Below, piece after piece: positions 38,445-48,128 of a DNA stretch of 64,000 nucleotides. Numbering within the stretch: the stretch's first letter is position 1; every line of letters begins with the position of its first letter. Source of the DNA: BM003 sp963699835 (GTDB taxonomy: Bacteria > Pseudomonadota > Gammaproteobacteria > Steroidobacterales > BM003). The position numbers and the translations under genes were made by a program. The DNA lies in contig CAVOVJ010000008.1 of NCBI GenBank assembly GCA_963699835.1, positions 62,001 to 126,000 on the forward strand, in the 5' to 3' direction. The notes beneath the pieces are model-generated. The model was given only the letters and a program-made list of their open reading frames with translations, was not told the origin of the DNA and searched no databases.

Positions 38445-39929
38445 TTGGCGCTGCAAAGGCATGCACTTGCAGGTATCACCGCAACGGCGTTTCTCGCGCT
38501 GGCCGGCAACGATGCTGCGGCTGCCGTCTCAACCCATGCGGCGTGGGGCGGCAATGTTCATCCGGGACGGCCAACCGGGGTATTTGTCGAGGTGCAGCCA
38601 ACATCGGGCGGGGATGCGCAGATCACGGTTACCAGTGGCGGACAGCGCTACACCAGCCTTGCCCGCCTCGAACCCGGAACCCTGCATCGCCAGTGGCTGA
38701 CAGTCGTTCCTTCCGCCGGGCGCTCGCTCGAGGTGCTGGTACAAACCCCCGGCGCTGCCGACCACCACGAACAATTGTCGCTGCGGGTGGCGCGCCAGCC
38801 GATCGTCGCCTATGTCTCAATGGGAGAACTGCGCCTCCCGCAAGACGCAAAACACACAGTGGTTGCAGTGGACCCTGCCTTGCTTCCAGACAGTACCGAT
38901 GCATTTGCCACGCTTGATGCGCTGGTCCTTGCACGCTCCGGCTTCGAACGTCTGTCCGAGGCGCAAATCGCGACATTGCTCGCCTTTCTCGGCACATGCG
39001 GCCGTCTGCTCGCTGTCGATATGCCAGATGCGACGTTTCGCCTGCTGCGGGCACAGGCCGGATGCGGCGGTCTCTTCGTCGCGTCCGCCAACCTGCCCGG
39101 AACGCATGCAGCCGTAAACCGGTTGCTCGCGGCCGAGCACGATACGCTGCCGTCCGCCGCGCGACTGGCAGCGATGCAGCCGGAAGCCCAACGTATGCAG
39201 CTATGGTGGCGCGTCACGATCTTCGTGCTCGGCTATGTGATCGTCATGGCGCTGCTTGCCGCTTCGGGTCGCGCCCGCCCCGTACTGGCAGCGACACCGT
39301 TGCTGGCGGCGGTCATCGCGTTGCTGGTGTGGACGGCGGATGCTCGCGAGGAGTTGCTGGTATGGTCGGAAACCTACCAGGGTACCCAGTTTGCCCGCTA
39401 CAGGGGGCTGATCCGCGTCACCGGCACCGGTCGCGGGATGCGCCGGCTGATCGCGCCACCGGGCGGCGGCCAGCCGCGCCCGGTCAGCGACCGCGTCGTT
39501 GCCACGTTCACCGCGACGGCGGGACAGGCCAATCAGCACAGCATCGAGATTCCCGTCTCGCTGATGTCGCGGTCACTGTTCCTGCTGGAGGGCACATTTC
39601 CTGTCAATCCCGCCCTCGCGCTCGCTGGACCGGAGCATTCTCCCGCCGTCGTTCATCGCGGCGGTCAGCCGACACCACAGGGGTTGTTGAGCCTGGACGG
39701 TGACATTTTCCCGGTGCCGGCAATGCAACCGGGACAGACCGTGCATATCGACACGGATTCGCCGTTACCCCGCGATCACAGGATCGGAAGCCTGTTGCGC
39801 CTGCGCGCCGGCTCGCGCGGCTCGCTGTTGTTGCCACTCGAACGGATCGATCGGCTCGCTGCGGAACGCGCGAGCAGCATGGGCTGGTTAATGGTCACTC
39901 CGCGAACAGCGCAGGACGAGGCGGGATGA
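38445..39929 (+). CDS. Membrane protein with DUF4350-like domain
   Basis: 494 residues from a TTG at 38445 with GGGAG eight bases upstream; no ATG nearby fits the frame. Signal-like N-terminus (LAGITATAFLALAGNDAAAA), a beta-rich periplasmic part, then a Rossmann-like stretch (TFRLLRAQAGCGGLF, preceded by GRLLAVDMP) recalling glutamine-amidotransferase-like DUF4350 domains common in MoxR clusters. Two membrane segments follow (about 251-295), then a second beta-rich domain of about 190 residues. Its stop overlaps the next ATG (ATGA). Function unknown; probably a periplasmic partner of the VWA proteins. Confidence 0.7.
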   Translation: MALQRHALAGITATAFLALAGNDAAAAVSTHAAWGGNVHPGRPTGVFVEVQPTSGGDAQITVTSGGQRYTSLARLEPGTLHRQWLTVVPSAGRSLEVLVQTPGAADHHEQLSLRVARQPIVAYVSMGELRLPQDAKHTVVAVDPALLPDSTDAFATLDALVLARSGFERLSEAQIATLLAFLGTCGRLLAVDMPDATFRLLRAQAGCGGLFVASANLPGTHAAVNRLLAAEHDTLPSAARLAAMQPEAQRMQLWWRVTIFVLGYVIVMALLAASGRARPVLAATPLLAAVIALLVWTADAREELLVWSETYQGTQFARYRGLIRVTGTGRGMRRLIAPPGGGQPRPVSDRVVATFTATAGQANQHSIEIPVSLMSRSLFLLEGTFPVNPALALAGPEHSPAVVHRGGQPTPQGLLSLDGDIFPVPAMQPGQTVHIDTDSPLPRDHRIGSLLRLRAGSRGSLLLPLERIDRLAAERASSMGWLMVTPRTAQDEAG

Positions 39930-40404
39930 TTCTCCGCTATCCGAACAATGCCACCCTGGTCTGGAGTCTGGCTGCGCTTCTCCCTGTTGCTGCGTGGTTC
40001 CTGTTGACTGCGCGCCTCGCAATTCTTCGCGGTGTGGACCTCAGCGCCAGCGCCGACATCGCGTTTGCCGTGCTGGCAACGGCACAGGCGTTCGTCATTC
40101 CGCTGTTTGCAGCCGGACACCGACCCGTAATGCGGCCGATTTCGCGGTTGCCGCCGCCTGCCCGATCTATACCGGGCTGCCGTTCGCCGCGCTGTTCTGG
40201 CTCGCCGGCACGCTCGATGCAACGGTTGCGATTGCGACCCAGGCATTGCTTGCCAGTTTCGCGGTGGGCTGCATGCTGCTGACCAGGTCAATACAGGCAG
40301 TACTGCCGGCGCGTGTGGCCGGGCCAATGATCCGGATCGTACTTGGCCTGACAGCGGCGGCGGCAGTCGTCTTCAGCCGCGACTGGCTCGGTTGGATATC
40401 CTGA
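39926..40404 (+). CDS. Small membrane protein (one frame break)
   Basis: About 159 residues from the ATG at 39926, which overlaps the previous stop. Membrane segments: LVWSLAALLPVAAWFLL, AFAVLATAQAFVIPLFAA, and after a frame change near 40118 YTGLPFAALFWLAGTLDATV, LLASFAVGCMLL and IVLGLTAAAAVVF. The frames join smoothly with hydrophobic periodicity. Its stop overlaps the next ATG (TGATG). No family recognised; part of the membrane assembly encoded by this operon. Confidence 0.65.
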
Positions 40405-41466
40405 TGGCCAACCGCGCCACCGAGTTCTCCGATCTCGTTCGCGCGTATCGCCGCCGGGCCCTGAGGCAGTCGCTGGCACGCGCGCTGCTAAGCGCATTCA
40501 AACTGGGCGCCGTCGTTCTGGTCACCGCGGCCTGCCTGCGCCTGGTCTGGCCTGCGATTCCGCCGATGTTGCCTGCCGTAGCCGGACTGCTGGCGTTTGC
40601 CGCCGTATTCCTGACCGGCCTGTACACGGAGTTGCTTCAACGCATCGCACCGATTGTTGCAGACACTGCACTGCACGCGGGTTCGTTGCTTGTCAGCGCG
40701 TTGGAACTGGAAGCCCAGCCGCGGCGACACGACCGTCGCGCTACAGTATTCACGATGCAGCGGGCACGCGCCGAACTACCCGCATGGCGTGCGGCAATTC
40801 GCGAAGTACTACGCCTGCCGTCGCCGCGCGCATTTCTACTGCCGCTCGCATTGCTCGTCGCCGGCCTCGCATTGCTGGCGTTACGTCCCGCGACGACAGC
40901 CCATGGTCCGCCCGATTCGCGGGCAGAAAAATCGGACGCCACGGCAATTACATCGCGAAGGATCGCCGAGTTGCGCAGCTCACTGCAACCTGCAGGCTCC
41001 GGACAGCATGCAGCAGCGACGACACAAGACGCTCCGGGTCCGCCCGTTGCACGTAGCGATCGGGTCCGAAGCGCGCGCGACTCAGCTGCAACAGTTGACG
41101 AGATTACTGGGCAACGCGCCGTATCCGCCCCCACCATCGGTGACAGAGCAAATACGCGTGCGGTATCAGGACAAGGATCACGCGCCGGGTATGCCGCGGC
41201 AACGGACGACAGCGTCAGTTCTCGCGCTGACGATCTCGAGCTCGAGGTCACCGCGGTAGACATTGAGCGCAGTGGCAATGCAGGCGTCAGCATGAACGCG
41301 ACTGCTGGCGCGTGGTTTTGCGGATAATCGCGCACGCGCAACTGAGGGCGCCGGTATGACGATGCCACCGGCCCTGCTTGCCACCGGCGCCCATGATTAC
41401 GAACTGACGCCGGCCGAGCGCGGCTACTTCGAACGCTACCGCCGCCAGCGGGAGACAAGCCAATGA
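40404..41466 (+). CDS. Membrane protein with long disordered region (frame break near end)
   Basis: ATG at 40404, giving MANRATEFSDLVRAYRRRAL. Two adjacent membrane segments (about 35-80), a helical stretch (about 85-140), a third membrane segment (FLLPLALLVAGLALLALRP), then a long Ala/Asp/Ser/Arg-rich, probably disordered region. At about 41300 the frame changes and the tail MTMPPALLATGAHDYELTPA then ERGYFERYRRQ follows, ending in a TGA that overlaps the MoxR-gene ATG. General layout recalls DUF4175-like proteins of MoxR clusters, but this is tentative. Confidence 0.6.
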
Positions 41467-42463
41467 ACGATGCCAGCCAGGGTGAGTGCTTCGCCGCAAG
41501 CGGTCCGCGACCAGCTACTGCAACTGCAGACTGCGTTGGAGGGTGTGCTGCTGGGGCAACAGCAACTGGTGCGCCAACTGCTGACAGCGCATTGTGGCCG
41601 GTGGCCACGTCTTGCTCGAGGGCCTGCCCGGTCTCGGCAAAACCAATCTCGCAAAAGGCCTTGCGAACGCGTTGGGTGTTTCACTCGGGCGGGTGCAATG
41701 TACACCGGATCTGATGCCGTCGGACATCACCGGCAGCGAAGTATTGCAGCGTGCCGCTGACGGACAAATGCAGATGGTCTTCCTGCGTGGGCCGATTTTC
41801 GCGTCGTTGGTCCTCGTTGACGAAATCAATCGTGCAACGCCGCGCACGCAAGCCGCTTTGCTGGAAGCGATGCAGGAAAGCCAGGTCACAGCCGGGGGCC
41901 ACAAACACGTGCTGCCGCAACCGTTCTGGGTGCTGGCTACGCAGAACCCGATAGAGCTCGAAGGTACCTATCCACTACCAGAAGCGCAGCTCGACCGGTT
42001 CCTGTTCAAGTGTCATGTCCCCTACCCCGACGCCGACGCCATGGCATCCATTCTCGATCAGGCCCTCGATAGCGAACCTTCGGACCGGCTGGGCAGGATC
42101 GTCACTGAATCGCAATTGTCCGGACTGCATGACTGGGGAACGCGAGTCATCGTCGCGGAACCGGTAAAACGAGCGGCTGTCGAGCTTGTTCTTGCGACCC
42201 AGCCAGCGCGCGGCAAAGACACGATTGCCGCCCGTCATTTGCGTTACGGCGCGAGTCCGCGCGGCCTGCAGGCGATAGTCAAAGCCGCACGGATCAACGC
42301 GTTGTTTGACGGCCGTGCCCACGTTGCCATCGAGGATCTTCGCAGTGTCGCATTGCCGGCGCTGCGCCATCGCGTGTTGCTCAAAGTAGAGAGCGAGCTC
42401 GAGGGAGTCGATGCGGATACGGTGCTGCAGGAGATAGTCCGGACATGGCTGAACGCGCATTGA
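41463..42463 (+). CDS. moxR: MoxR-type AAA+ ATPase (two frame breaks near start)
   Basis: ATG at 41463 overlaps the preceding stop. Frame changes near 41485 and 41590 join MNDASQG, SPQAVRDQLLQLQTALEGVL and VAGGHVLLEGLPGLGKTNLA. AAA+ motifs: Walker A GLPGLGKT, Walker B SLVLVDEINRATPRTQAALL, sensor 1 LATQNPIELEGTYPLPEAQ, arginine-finger region LDRFLFKCHVPYP, and a C-terminal lid ending VLQEIVRTWLNAH. MoxR proteins act as chaperones that mature or activate metal- or VWA-domain partners; the following genes encode exactly those partners. Overlaps the DUF58 gene by 19 bases. Confidence 0.9.
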
Positions 42464-43350
42464 ACGATCCGCTGGCGGCTGTCGATCAGACCGAACTCAA
42501 ACGCCTCGCGGGTGTAGCGGGAAAACTCCTGGCGGGACGCAGCTCGACAATGGGCGGCGGCCGCCCGCACCGGCGCCAGGCCGGGCGCGGACTCGAGTTT
42601 TTCGACCATCGCCCTTACATTGCCGGCGACGAAGTCCGCCATGTTGACTGGCGCCAGAGCGCGCGACGCGAGACGCCGATGGTCCGGCGCTTTGTCCATG
42701 AGGCATCGACCGACTGGCTGGTGTGTCTCGACTGCAGCGCGTCGATGCAAAGCGCAGCTCGACGCAAGTGGGCACTCGGACTGCAGATCGCCGCCGCGGT
42801 CAGCTACCTGTTGCTGTACCTGGGTGATCGTGTCGCACTCGCCGGCTTCAGTGAAGATCTGGATGCCATCTGCAAATCCGGCCGCGGTGCGGCCCACTAC
42901 ACGCGTTTGCTGATGGTGCTGCGAGAACTGGTGCAACGCAGCGGCGGCAAGGCTTCGCAGCCCGGCGCGTGCGCGGGTCTGGCGCGTCGCGGCGATGCCG
43001 CAATCCTCATCACCGACGGTCTCCGCGCAGACGGCATGAAACCCGATATTGCCTTGCTCGCGGCACAGTGCGCGCATGTTCGGGTGCTACAACTCGAGGA
43101 CGTCCGCGATTTCAGCCTGCCGGGCGCGCCCGACCTGCGTCTCGTCGATGTCGAGAGCGGCATGGCACGCAGCGTCGCCAACTCCGATGCACTCATGCGA
43201 GCCGCGCGCACGGTACGGGACAACATCGCGCAAAGCCTGCGCAACAACTGCCTGACACACGCCATTCCATACACTCGCGTCGATGCCGATTCACACTGGC
43301 GCGACGCATTGCTGAGCCACCTGGTTCCGGTGGCGTCGCGGCGTGATTGA
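42445..43350 (+). CDS. DUF58 protein (VWA-like), MoxR partner
   Basis: 301 residues; ATG at 42445 inside the end of moxR. DUF58 signature: GRGLEFFDHRPYIAGDEVRH then VDWRQSARRETPMVRRFVHE (about 49-88), typical of the family that accompanies MoxR. A VWA-like part follows with LDCSASMQ (DXSXS metal site) and ILITDGLRADG. No membrane segments except a hydrophobic stretch near 107-118, so mostly cytoplasmic. Overlaps the following BatA-like gene by eight bases. Intact. Confidence 0.9.
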   Translation: MAERALNDPLAAVDQTELKRLAGVAGKLLAGRSSTMGGGRPHRRQAGRGLEFFDHRPYIAGDEVRHVDWRQSARRETPMVRRFVHEASTDWLVCLDCSASMQSAARRKWALGLQIAAAVSYLLLYLGDRVALAGFSEDLDAICKSGRGAAHYTRLLMVLRELVQRSGGKASQPGACAGLARRGDAAILITDGLRADGMKPDIALLAAQCAHVRVLQLEDVRDFSLPGAPDLRLVDVESGMARSVANSDALMRAARTVRDNIAQSLRNNCLTHAIPYTRVDADSHWRDALLSHLVPVASRRD

Positions 43351-44926
43351 GCTTCAGCATCCAGTATGGCTTGCATTGCTCGGCCTCGTACCCGCGTTAT
43401 GGTGGTTGCATCGGCTACGGGATCGGGGATTCGATTTTCCGGTCGCCGCATTGTTTCTGTGGCAGCCGTCCCAGGTCGCGGTTTCCCCGGGTATGCGTAT
43501 CGATACGGCGGACCCCGCATGGCGCCGCCGTGCACTGCTCGCTGCAGTCGCCGCACTGGCGCTAGCGGGTCCGTTGCTGCATTCCGGGCAGGCACCGCTC
43601 ACCGTCTGGGTAGATGACTCGCCCAGCATGTTCGCAATCGAATCCGGTACAACCCGGATTGAGTTGGCCGCGGCTGAAGTCGTGCGCCGGGCCCAAGCTG
43701 ATGCGGTCAGCGAGTTTACCCTGCGCTCGCTCGGTGACCCGGCCTTGGCGATTCATGTCGATTCCGTGCGCGAGTTGGCCGAGAAGCTGACATCATGGCC
43801 GGTCGCCCGGCAGAATCTCCGGCCTCCCCCGCCGGTGTTGATGGATAAATCGCAGCGGCACTGGCTGGTCAGCGACGGCGCTGATCGCGACCTCGCGGAT
43901 TGGTCGGCCAACGCGCCTCTCGCGGAGATTATCGAGGTGGGTTCGAAGCGGAACAACGCTGTCATCGAAGCAATTGCGGCCCGTGCGAATCCGGACAATG
44001 CGCGGATGATGGACCTGCAGTTTCACATCGGTTATTCGGGATCGACACCGGGCAGCCGCACGCTTGTTATCGGCGGAACCAAAAGCCCGGGCAAGCAGAT
44101 CGTCGAGCTCGCGCCGGGCTTGTCTCAGGTCGTCACGGCTTCCGCGGCGATAGGGCAGAAAATCATGGCGCGGCTTGAACCGCCCGATGCAATGGCGCTG
44201 GACGACTCGCTGGTATTGACGGGCGATGCAAGCGCCGCCATCGCGGTACGAATCGGCGCCGACTGCCCGGCGGCGCTGACCGACGCGCTTAACGCAATCC
44301 CAGGTCTCGAGCCGAGCGCAGCGCCGGCCCGGCGCGTCGGCCTGATCGTCGCTTGCGCAAGCATGAGTGATCTTCCACCCACCGATAGCCCGGCTGTGTA
44401 TTTTGTCGCACCGGACACAGGCATGCAGCGGTTGCCGGCACCGCAATGGACGGCGCACGCGGGGTCGCTGCGGAATATCCCCGTTGACAACGTTAGCGGG
44501 GCGGAAATCGCGTTCGGCCCCGGCGTATCCGTTACGCCGCTGCTATCCGCGGACGGACGGACAGTCATCTCACTGAACCAGTCGCCCGGACAACCACGCG
44601 CTATATATGTGGGACTCGCCATCGACAATACTGCATGGACGCGGCAGACGTCATTTGCGTTGCTGGTGGCGCGACTTGCCGAGTTAGTCACGGAACGTCA
44701 ACTACTCGACCCGGTCATCGAGATTCGTCAGGAGGTCACTGACGAGGCGATTTCTCCACGCTACCGGATGAGGCCGAACGTGGTTGCCATTCCCGCTGCG
44801 GAGTCGGATCGGGAGATCGCGCCGTGGCTGATCTGCGTCGCTCTGCTTCTCGTGTTGTGGGATCTCGTTGCGTTGATCGCCGATGCCCGCGGGACCGCGG
44901 CACGGGCCGGCGGGGCGGCCAAATGA
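43343..44926 (+). CDS. BatA-like membrane protein
   Basis: 527 residues from a GTG at 43343. The N-terminus (HPVWLALLGLVPALWWLHRL, then FLWQPSQVAV) matches the BatA N-terminal domain that precedes VWA domains in aerotolerance (Bat) operons; a second membrane segment lies at about 63-80. A VWA-like domain begins with VDDSPSMFAIE, then a beta-rich periplasmic region, and a final membrane segment (WLICVALLLVLWDLVALI). Stop overlaps the next ATG (ATGA). Intact. Probably partners the DUF58 and larger VWA proteins in a periplasm-facing complex. Confidence 0.85.
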   Translation: MIELQHPVWLALLGLVPALWWLHRLRDRGFDFPVAALFLWQPSQVAVSPGMRIDTADPAWRRRALLAAVAALALAGPLLHSGQAPLTVWVDDSPSMFAIESGTTRIELAAAEVVRRAQADAVSEFTLRSLGDPALAIHVDSVRELAEKLTSWPVARQNLRPPPPVLMDKSQRHWLVSDGADRDLADWSANAPLAEIIEVGSKRNNAVIEAIAARANPDNARMMDLQFHIGYSGSTPGSRTLVIGGTKSPGKQIVELAPGLSQVVTASAAIGQKIMARLEPPDAMALDDSLVLTGDASAAIAVRIGADCPAALTDALNAIPGLEPSAAPARRVGLIVACASMSDLPPTDSPAVYFVAPDTGMQRLPAPQWTAHAGSLRNIPVDNVSGAEIAFGPGVSVTPLLSADGRTVISLNQSPGQPRAIYVGLAIDNTAWTRQTSFALLVARLAELVTERQLLDPVIEIRQEVTDEAISPRYRMRPNVVAIPAAESDREIAPWLICVALLLVLWDLVALIADARGTAARAGGAAK

Positions 44927-47424
44927 GCACGGCAAAACGGCAGTTGCTGCTCCGTGCCGGTTTGCGTGTTCTCGCGCTGGTCCTGCTGCTTGTCGCGCTG
45001 CTCGACCCCGGGCTGCCGATCGGCGGAACGGCGATGGATGTGGTCGTGTTGGTGGACGATTCGGCGAGCGTGCAGCGTGACACGCTTGACACCCGCTGGC
45101 CGGGCATCGCGGAAACGCTACGGCAGCTGCCGGACGGGCACAGAGATATCCTGAGATTCGCCGGCACACCGGTACTCGAGCATTCCTTTACGACCCCGGC
45201 GCAGGCCCCGCCCGGCGGCATACCGCGGACTCGGATGCTTGATCGCCGCGGCACCGATATCGCCGCCGCACTGGTTGCCGGTTTGCACAGGCTGCACCCG
45301 CAGCGAGCGGGCACCCTGATACTTGCAACAGATGGTGGCGAAAACCGCGGCGATGCGACCCGGATACTAAACGATGCGCGTCGCGCCGGGGTCACGGTGC
45401 TGGCGCTCGATATGCGTGAACCGGCGCTGCAACCCCGGCTCGGCGGATGGCAGATACCCGACCGTGCCAGAATCGGTCAGAGCGTCCAGGCAACGGCGAT
45501 CGTGCGTGGCGGCGCGGCAAGCCGCGTCGGCATCGAAATCCTCGTCGATGATGTCGTCGCCCAACGCCAGTCTCTGCAGTTGGCAGACGGCGCCGATGCA
45601 GCTGCGCATTTCGTCGTCACTCCCACGCAGAGCGGCACCGTGCGAATCGGATTCCGGGTAAGCGATCCGGCGGGTAAGGAAATCGACTATCAGCCCGTTG
45701 CCGCGGTCATCGATGTTCATGGCCCGCCCTCGATACTGTTTGTCGCGGAAAAAGCGACTGCAGTATTGGCGAGCAGTCTCCGCGCGGGAGGTTTCGACGT
45801 CGAGATTATCACCCCCGCGCAGCTCGACGGACGCGCACAACACCTTGCCCGCTACCACGCAATTGTACTGGACGATGTCCGCGCCGCGGGACTCGGCGTT
45901 GCCGCGCAACGTGCTCTGGCGGATGTCGTCCAGCGGCATGGGACGGGCCTGGTTGTACTCGGCGGCAGAGCGAGTTTTGGCGCCGGCGCATACCGCCACT
46001 CGGAGCTGGAACAACTGCTGCCAGTGACCGCGGAACCACCCGAACCACAACGCGAGGCGAACGTGATGTTCCTCGTCGACAATTCCGGCAGCATGGGGCA
46101 GGCGCCCCAGGGCGTGTCGCGCCTCGACATAGCGCGCGAGGCCGTGCTCGAAACCGCCCGATCACTATCGGATGCCGATCGCGTGTCGCTTGCATCCTTC
46201 AGCGTCGAACCGGTTGTGCATCTCGCTGCTGGTAATTACCCGGATCCGCAGGCACGGCTGGATGCGGCCTGGCATTTCTCTGCCCAGGGCGGAACGACGC
46301 TTGCTCCAGCGCTAAGGCTGGCGGCGTCGACCCTCAGCGGCGAAGACAACGCGCAAAACCTGCTGGTCCTCGTGACAGACGGCTTTCTCGCGGGCACGGA
46401 TCTCGCATTCGCCCGGCAAATCCTCGCCGCCAGTCGCGTCGAACTGATTGCATTGGCCATCGGTGAGGAATCGGATCTCGGTGCACTGGAATCGCTGGCG
46501 AGCGCGCACGAGGGCCGTGTCCTGAAAGTCGATCGGGTTGCGGAGTTACCGCGCCTGATGCGCCAGGCGGTCGAGGCAAGCAAACAACCGACGTTTGAGG
46601 GACCCAGCGAATTGCAGGTCCACGACGTACTTCCCGAGGAGTTTCCACAAACGCATACCTGGCCGGCAGTAAGCGGCTTCGCGGTAACGCGGCCGCGCGA
46701 CGATGCAACCGTATTTGTCCGTGCAAAGAGTGGCGAAGCCGTGCTGGTCGAGCATATGAGCGGTGCCGGGCGGGTCGTGGTTTTCACTCCGGGGATTGGC
46801 GAATTTACGTCAGACTGGGGCAACTGGAGCGAGTGGCCGGCATTTGCCGGCGGGCTGCTCGAACGTGTCAGTCCATTGTTGCCCTCTGCCCGAGTCGGAA
46901 TGAACGTCATCGACGAACCAGACTATCTCTCAATCGAGGTCGACCTGCGCGACGCGTCGGGTGGCTGGCAATCCGACGCGCGCCCTGTCGTCACACTGGC
47001 GCGGCCCGACGGAACAACGGTGACCAGTGCAGCGCTACCGGGCGCGCCGGGAAGATACATAGCGCGGGTTGCAGCGGCGAGCACAGGCACTTACACCATC
47101 GCGGTAAGCAGCGGCGATGCGACTGTTCGCAAGAGGCATGTCCGTCATACAGCAGACGATCCGCCGCTGGCCGCGGACGGGGGCCAGCTGAATGAATGGA
47201 TCGCGAGCGGACTGCTCGAGCCATTGACCGGGACCAGCATCGAAATACTCGAGCGCAAAGCGACAGCATCGGTCAGGGCGTTGCTGACCGGGCTGGCACT
47301 GGCGACCCTGGTTTTGATTTGGGCGGGCGAACGGTTGTGGGCGCCACTGGATGCGCGCCTCGCAGTTCTCACCCGTCAGCTCGGGCGGCGCCTGACGCTT
47401 GTGTGGCGAGGCGCACCCGCATGA
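44923..47424 (+). CDS. Large membrane protein with two VWA domains and GATase-like insert
   Basis: 833 residues from the ATG at 44923, overlapping the BatA-like stop. First membrane segment about 9-33. VWA domain 1 starts VVVLVDDSASVQ, with TDGGENRG as the second metal loop. A beta domain and a glutamine-amidotransferase-like segment (YHAIVLDDVRAAGL, GTGLVVLGGRASFGAGAY) follow. VWA domain 2 has a full MIDAS: FLVDNSGSMGQ, GGTTL and VTDGF. A long beta-rich region and a final membrane segment (LLTGLALATLVLIWAGERLW) end the protein. Known for this architecture: proteins of MoxR/BAT clusters with unassigned function. Intact over 2.5 kb. Confidence 0.88.
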   Translation: MSTAKRQLLLRAGLRVLALVLLLVALLDPGLPIGGTAMDVVVLVDDSASVQRDTLDTRWPGIAETLRQLPDGHRDILRFAGTPVLEHSFTTPAQAPPGGIPRTRMLDRRGTDIAAALVAGLHRLHPQRAGTLILATDGGENRGDATRILNDARRAGVTVLALDMREPALQPRLGGWQIPDRARIGQSVQATAIVRGGAASRVGIEILVDDVVAQRQSLQLADGADAAAHFVVTPTQSGTVRIGFRVSDPAGKEIDYQPVAAVIDVHGPPSILFVAEKATAVLASSLRAGGFDVEIITPAQLDGRAQHLARYHAIVLDDVRAAGLGVAAQRALADVVQRHGTGLVVLGGRASFGAGAYRHSELEQLLPVTAEPPEPQREANVMFLVDNSGSMGQAPQGVSRLDIAREAVLETARSLSDADRVSLASFSVEPVVHLAAGNYPDPQARLDAAWHFSAQGGTTLAPALRLAASTLSGEDNAQNLLVLVTDGFLAGTDLAFARQILAASRVELIALAIGEESDLGALESLASAHEGRVLKVDRVAELPRLMRQAVEASKQPTFEGPSELQVHDVLPEEFPQTHTWPAVSGFAVTRPRDDATVFVRAKSGEAVLVEHMSGAGRVVVFTPGIGEFTSDWGNWSEWPAFAGGLLERVSPLLPSARVGMNVIDEPDYLSIEVDLRDASGGWQSDARPVVTLARPDGTTVTSAALPGAPGRYIARVAAASTGTYTIAVSSGDATVRKRHVRHTADDPPLAADGGQLNEWIASGLLEPLTGTSIEILERKATASVRALLTGLALATLVLIWAGERLWAPLDARLAVLTRQLGRRLTLVWRGAPA

Positions 47425-48014
47425 ACAAATCACCGCGCCGCAATGGCGACAGCGTCTCGGTCTGGGACCCGTTGGTGCGGCTCGCTCACTGGTCACTGGC
47501 GCTAGCCACCGGGGTAGCGTGGTGGACCCGTGAGTACAACTACGAACTTCATCTCGATGCCGGCTACGCGGTACTGACGATCGTGGTGATTCGCCTGCTG
47601 TGGGGTTTCATCGGAACGCAGCACGCCCGCTTTCACACCTTCAGCTACGCTCCCAGGGTCGCATTGGGTTACCTGCGGGATCTGCCGCGCGGCCGCGCCC
47701 CGCGGTTTATCGGACACAGCCCCGCCGGCGCGTGGATGATCTTCATGTTGCTGGCCGCACTGATCGCCTGTTGCCTGAGCGGCATCGCGCTGGATGCGGC
47801 GGAGAATCGCGCCGGCCCGCTCGCGTCTACCCGGCTGTTCATCTACACCGAGCAGATCGAGGCATTCCACGCCTGGTCTACTCACGCGCTGGAGGTGCTG
47901 GTGCCGCTGCACATTGGCGGCGTCGCTGCCGCATCGCTGGCGCACCGCGAAAACCTGGTGACGGCGATGCTTACAGGGCGCAAACGCGCGCCCGGCGAGA
48001 GCGACAAGCGCTGA
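47421..48014 (+). CDS. Cytochrome b561-type membrane protein
   Basis: 197 residues from the ATG at 47421, overlapping the VWA gene stop, so it is the tenth gene of the operon. Four membrane segments with haem-ligand histidines: WDPLVRLAHWSLALATG, ELHLDAGYAVLTIVVIRLLW, FHAWSTHALEVLVPLHIGG. Family: prokaryotic cytochrome b561 / Ni-Fe-hydrogenase b-type subunit, which passes electrons across or within the inner membrane, often to a periplasmic c-type cytochrome. A redox protein at the end of a MoxR/VWA operon suggests that the system handles a redox protein or metal site. Intact. Faces the end of the BtuB-like gene. Confidence 0.88.
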   Translation: MNKSPRRNGDSVSVWDPLVRLAHWSLALATGVAWWTREYNYELHLDAGYAVLTIVVIRLLWGFIGTQHARFHTFSYAPRVALGYLRDLPRGRAPRFIGHSPAGAWMIFMLLAALIACCLSGIALDAAENRAGPLASTRLFIYTEQIEAFHAWSTHALEVLVPLHIGGVAAASLAHRENLVTAMLTGRKRAPGESDKR

Positions 48015-48128
48015 AAACACAGCCATGGATCACGCCTGGTCATGCTGTTAGAGCGCGCGCTGCACGCCGGCCCGCACAGCGCACCGTTCGCAGCCGGTTG
48101 TTAAACCGGACGCAGCGCCATCGTCGCG

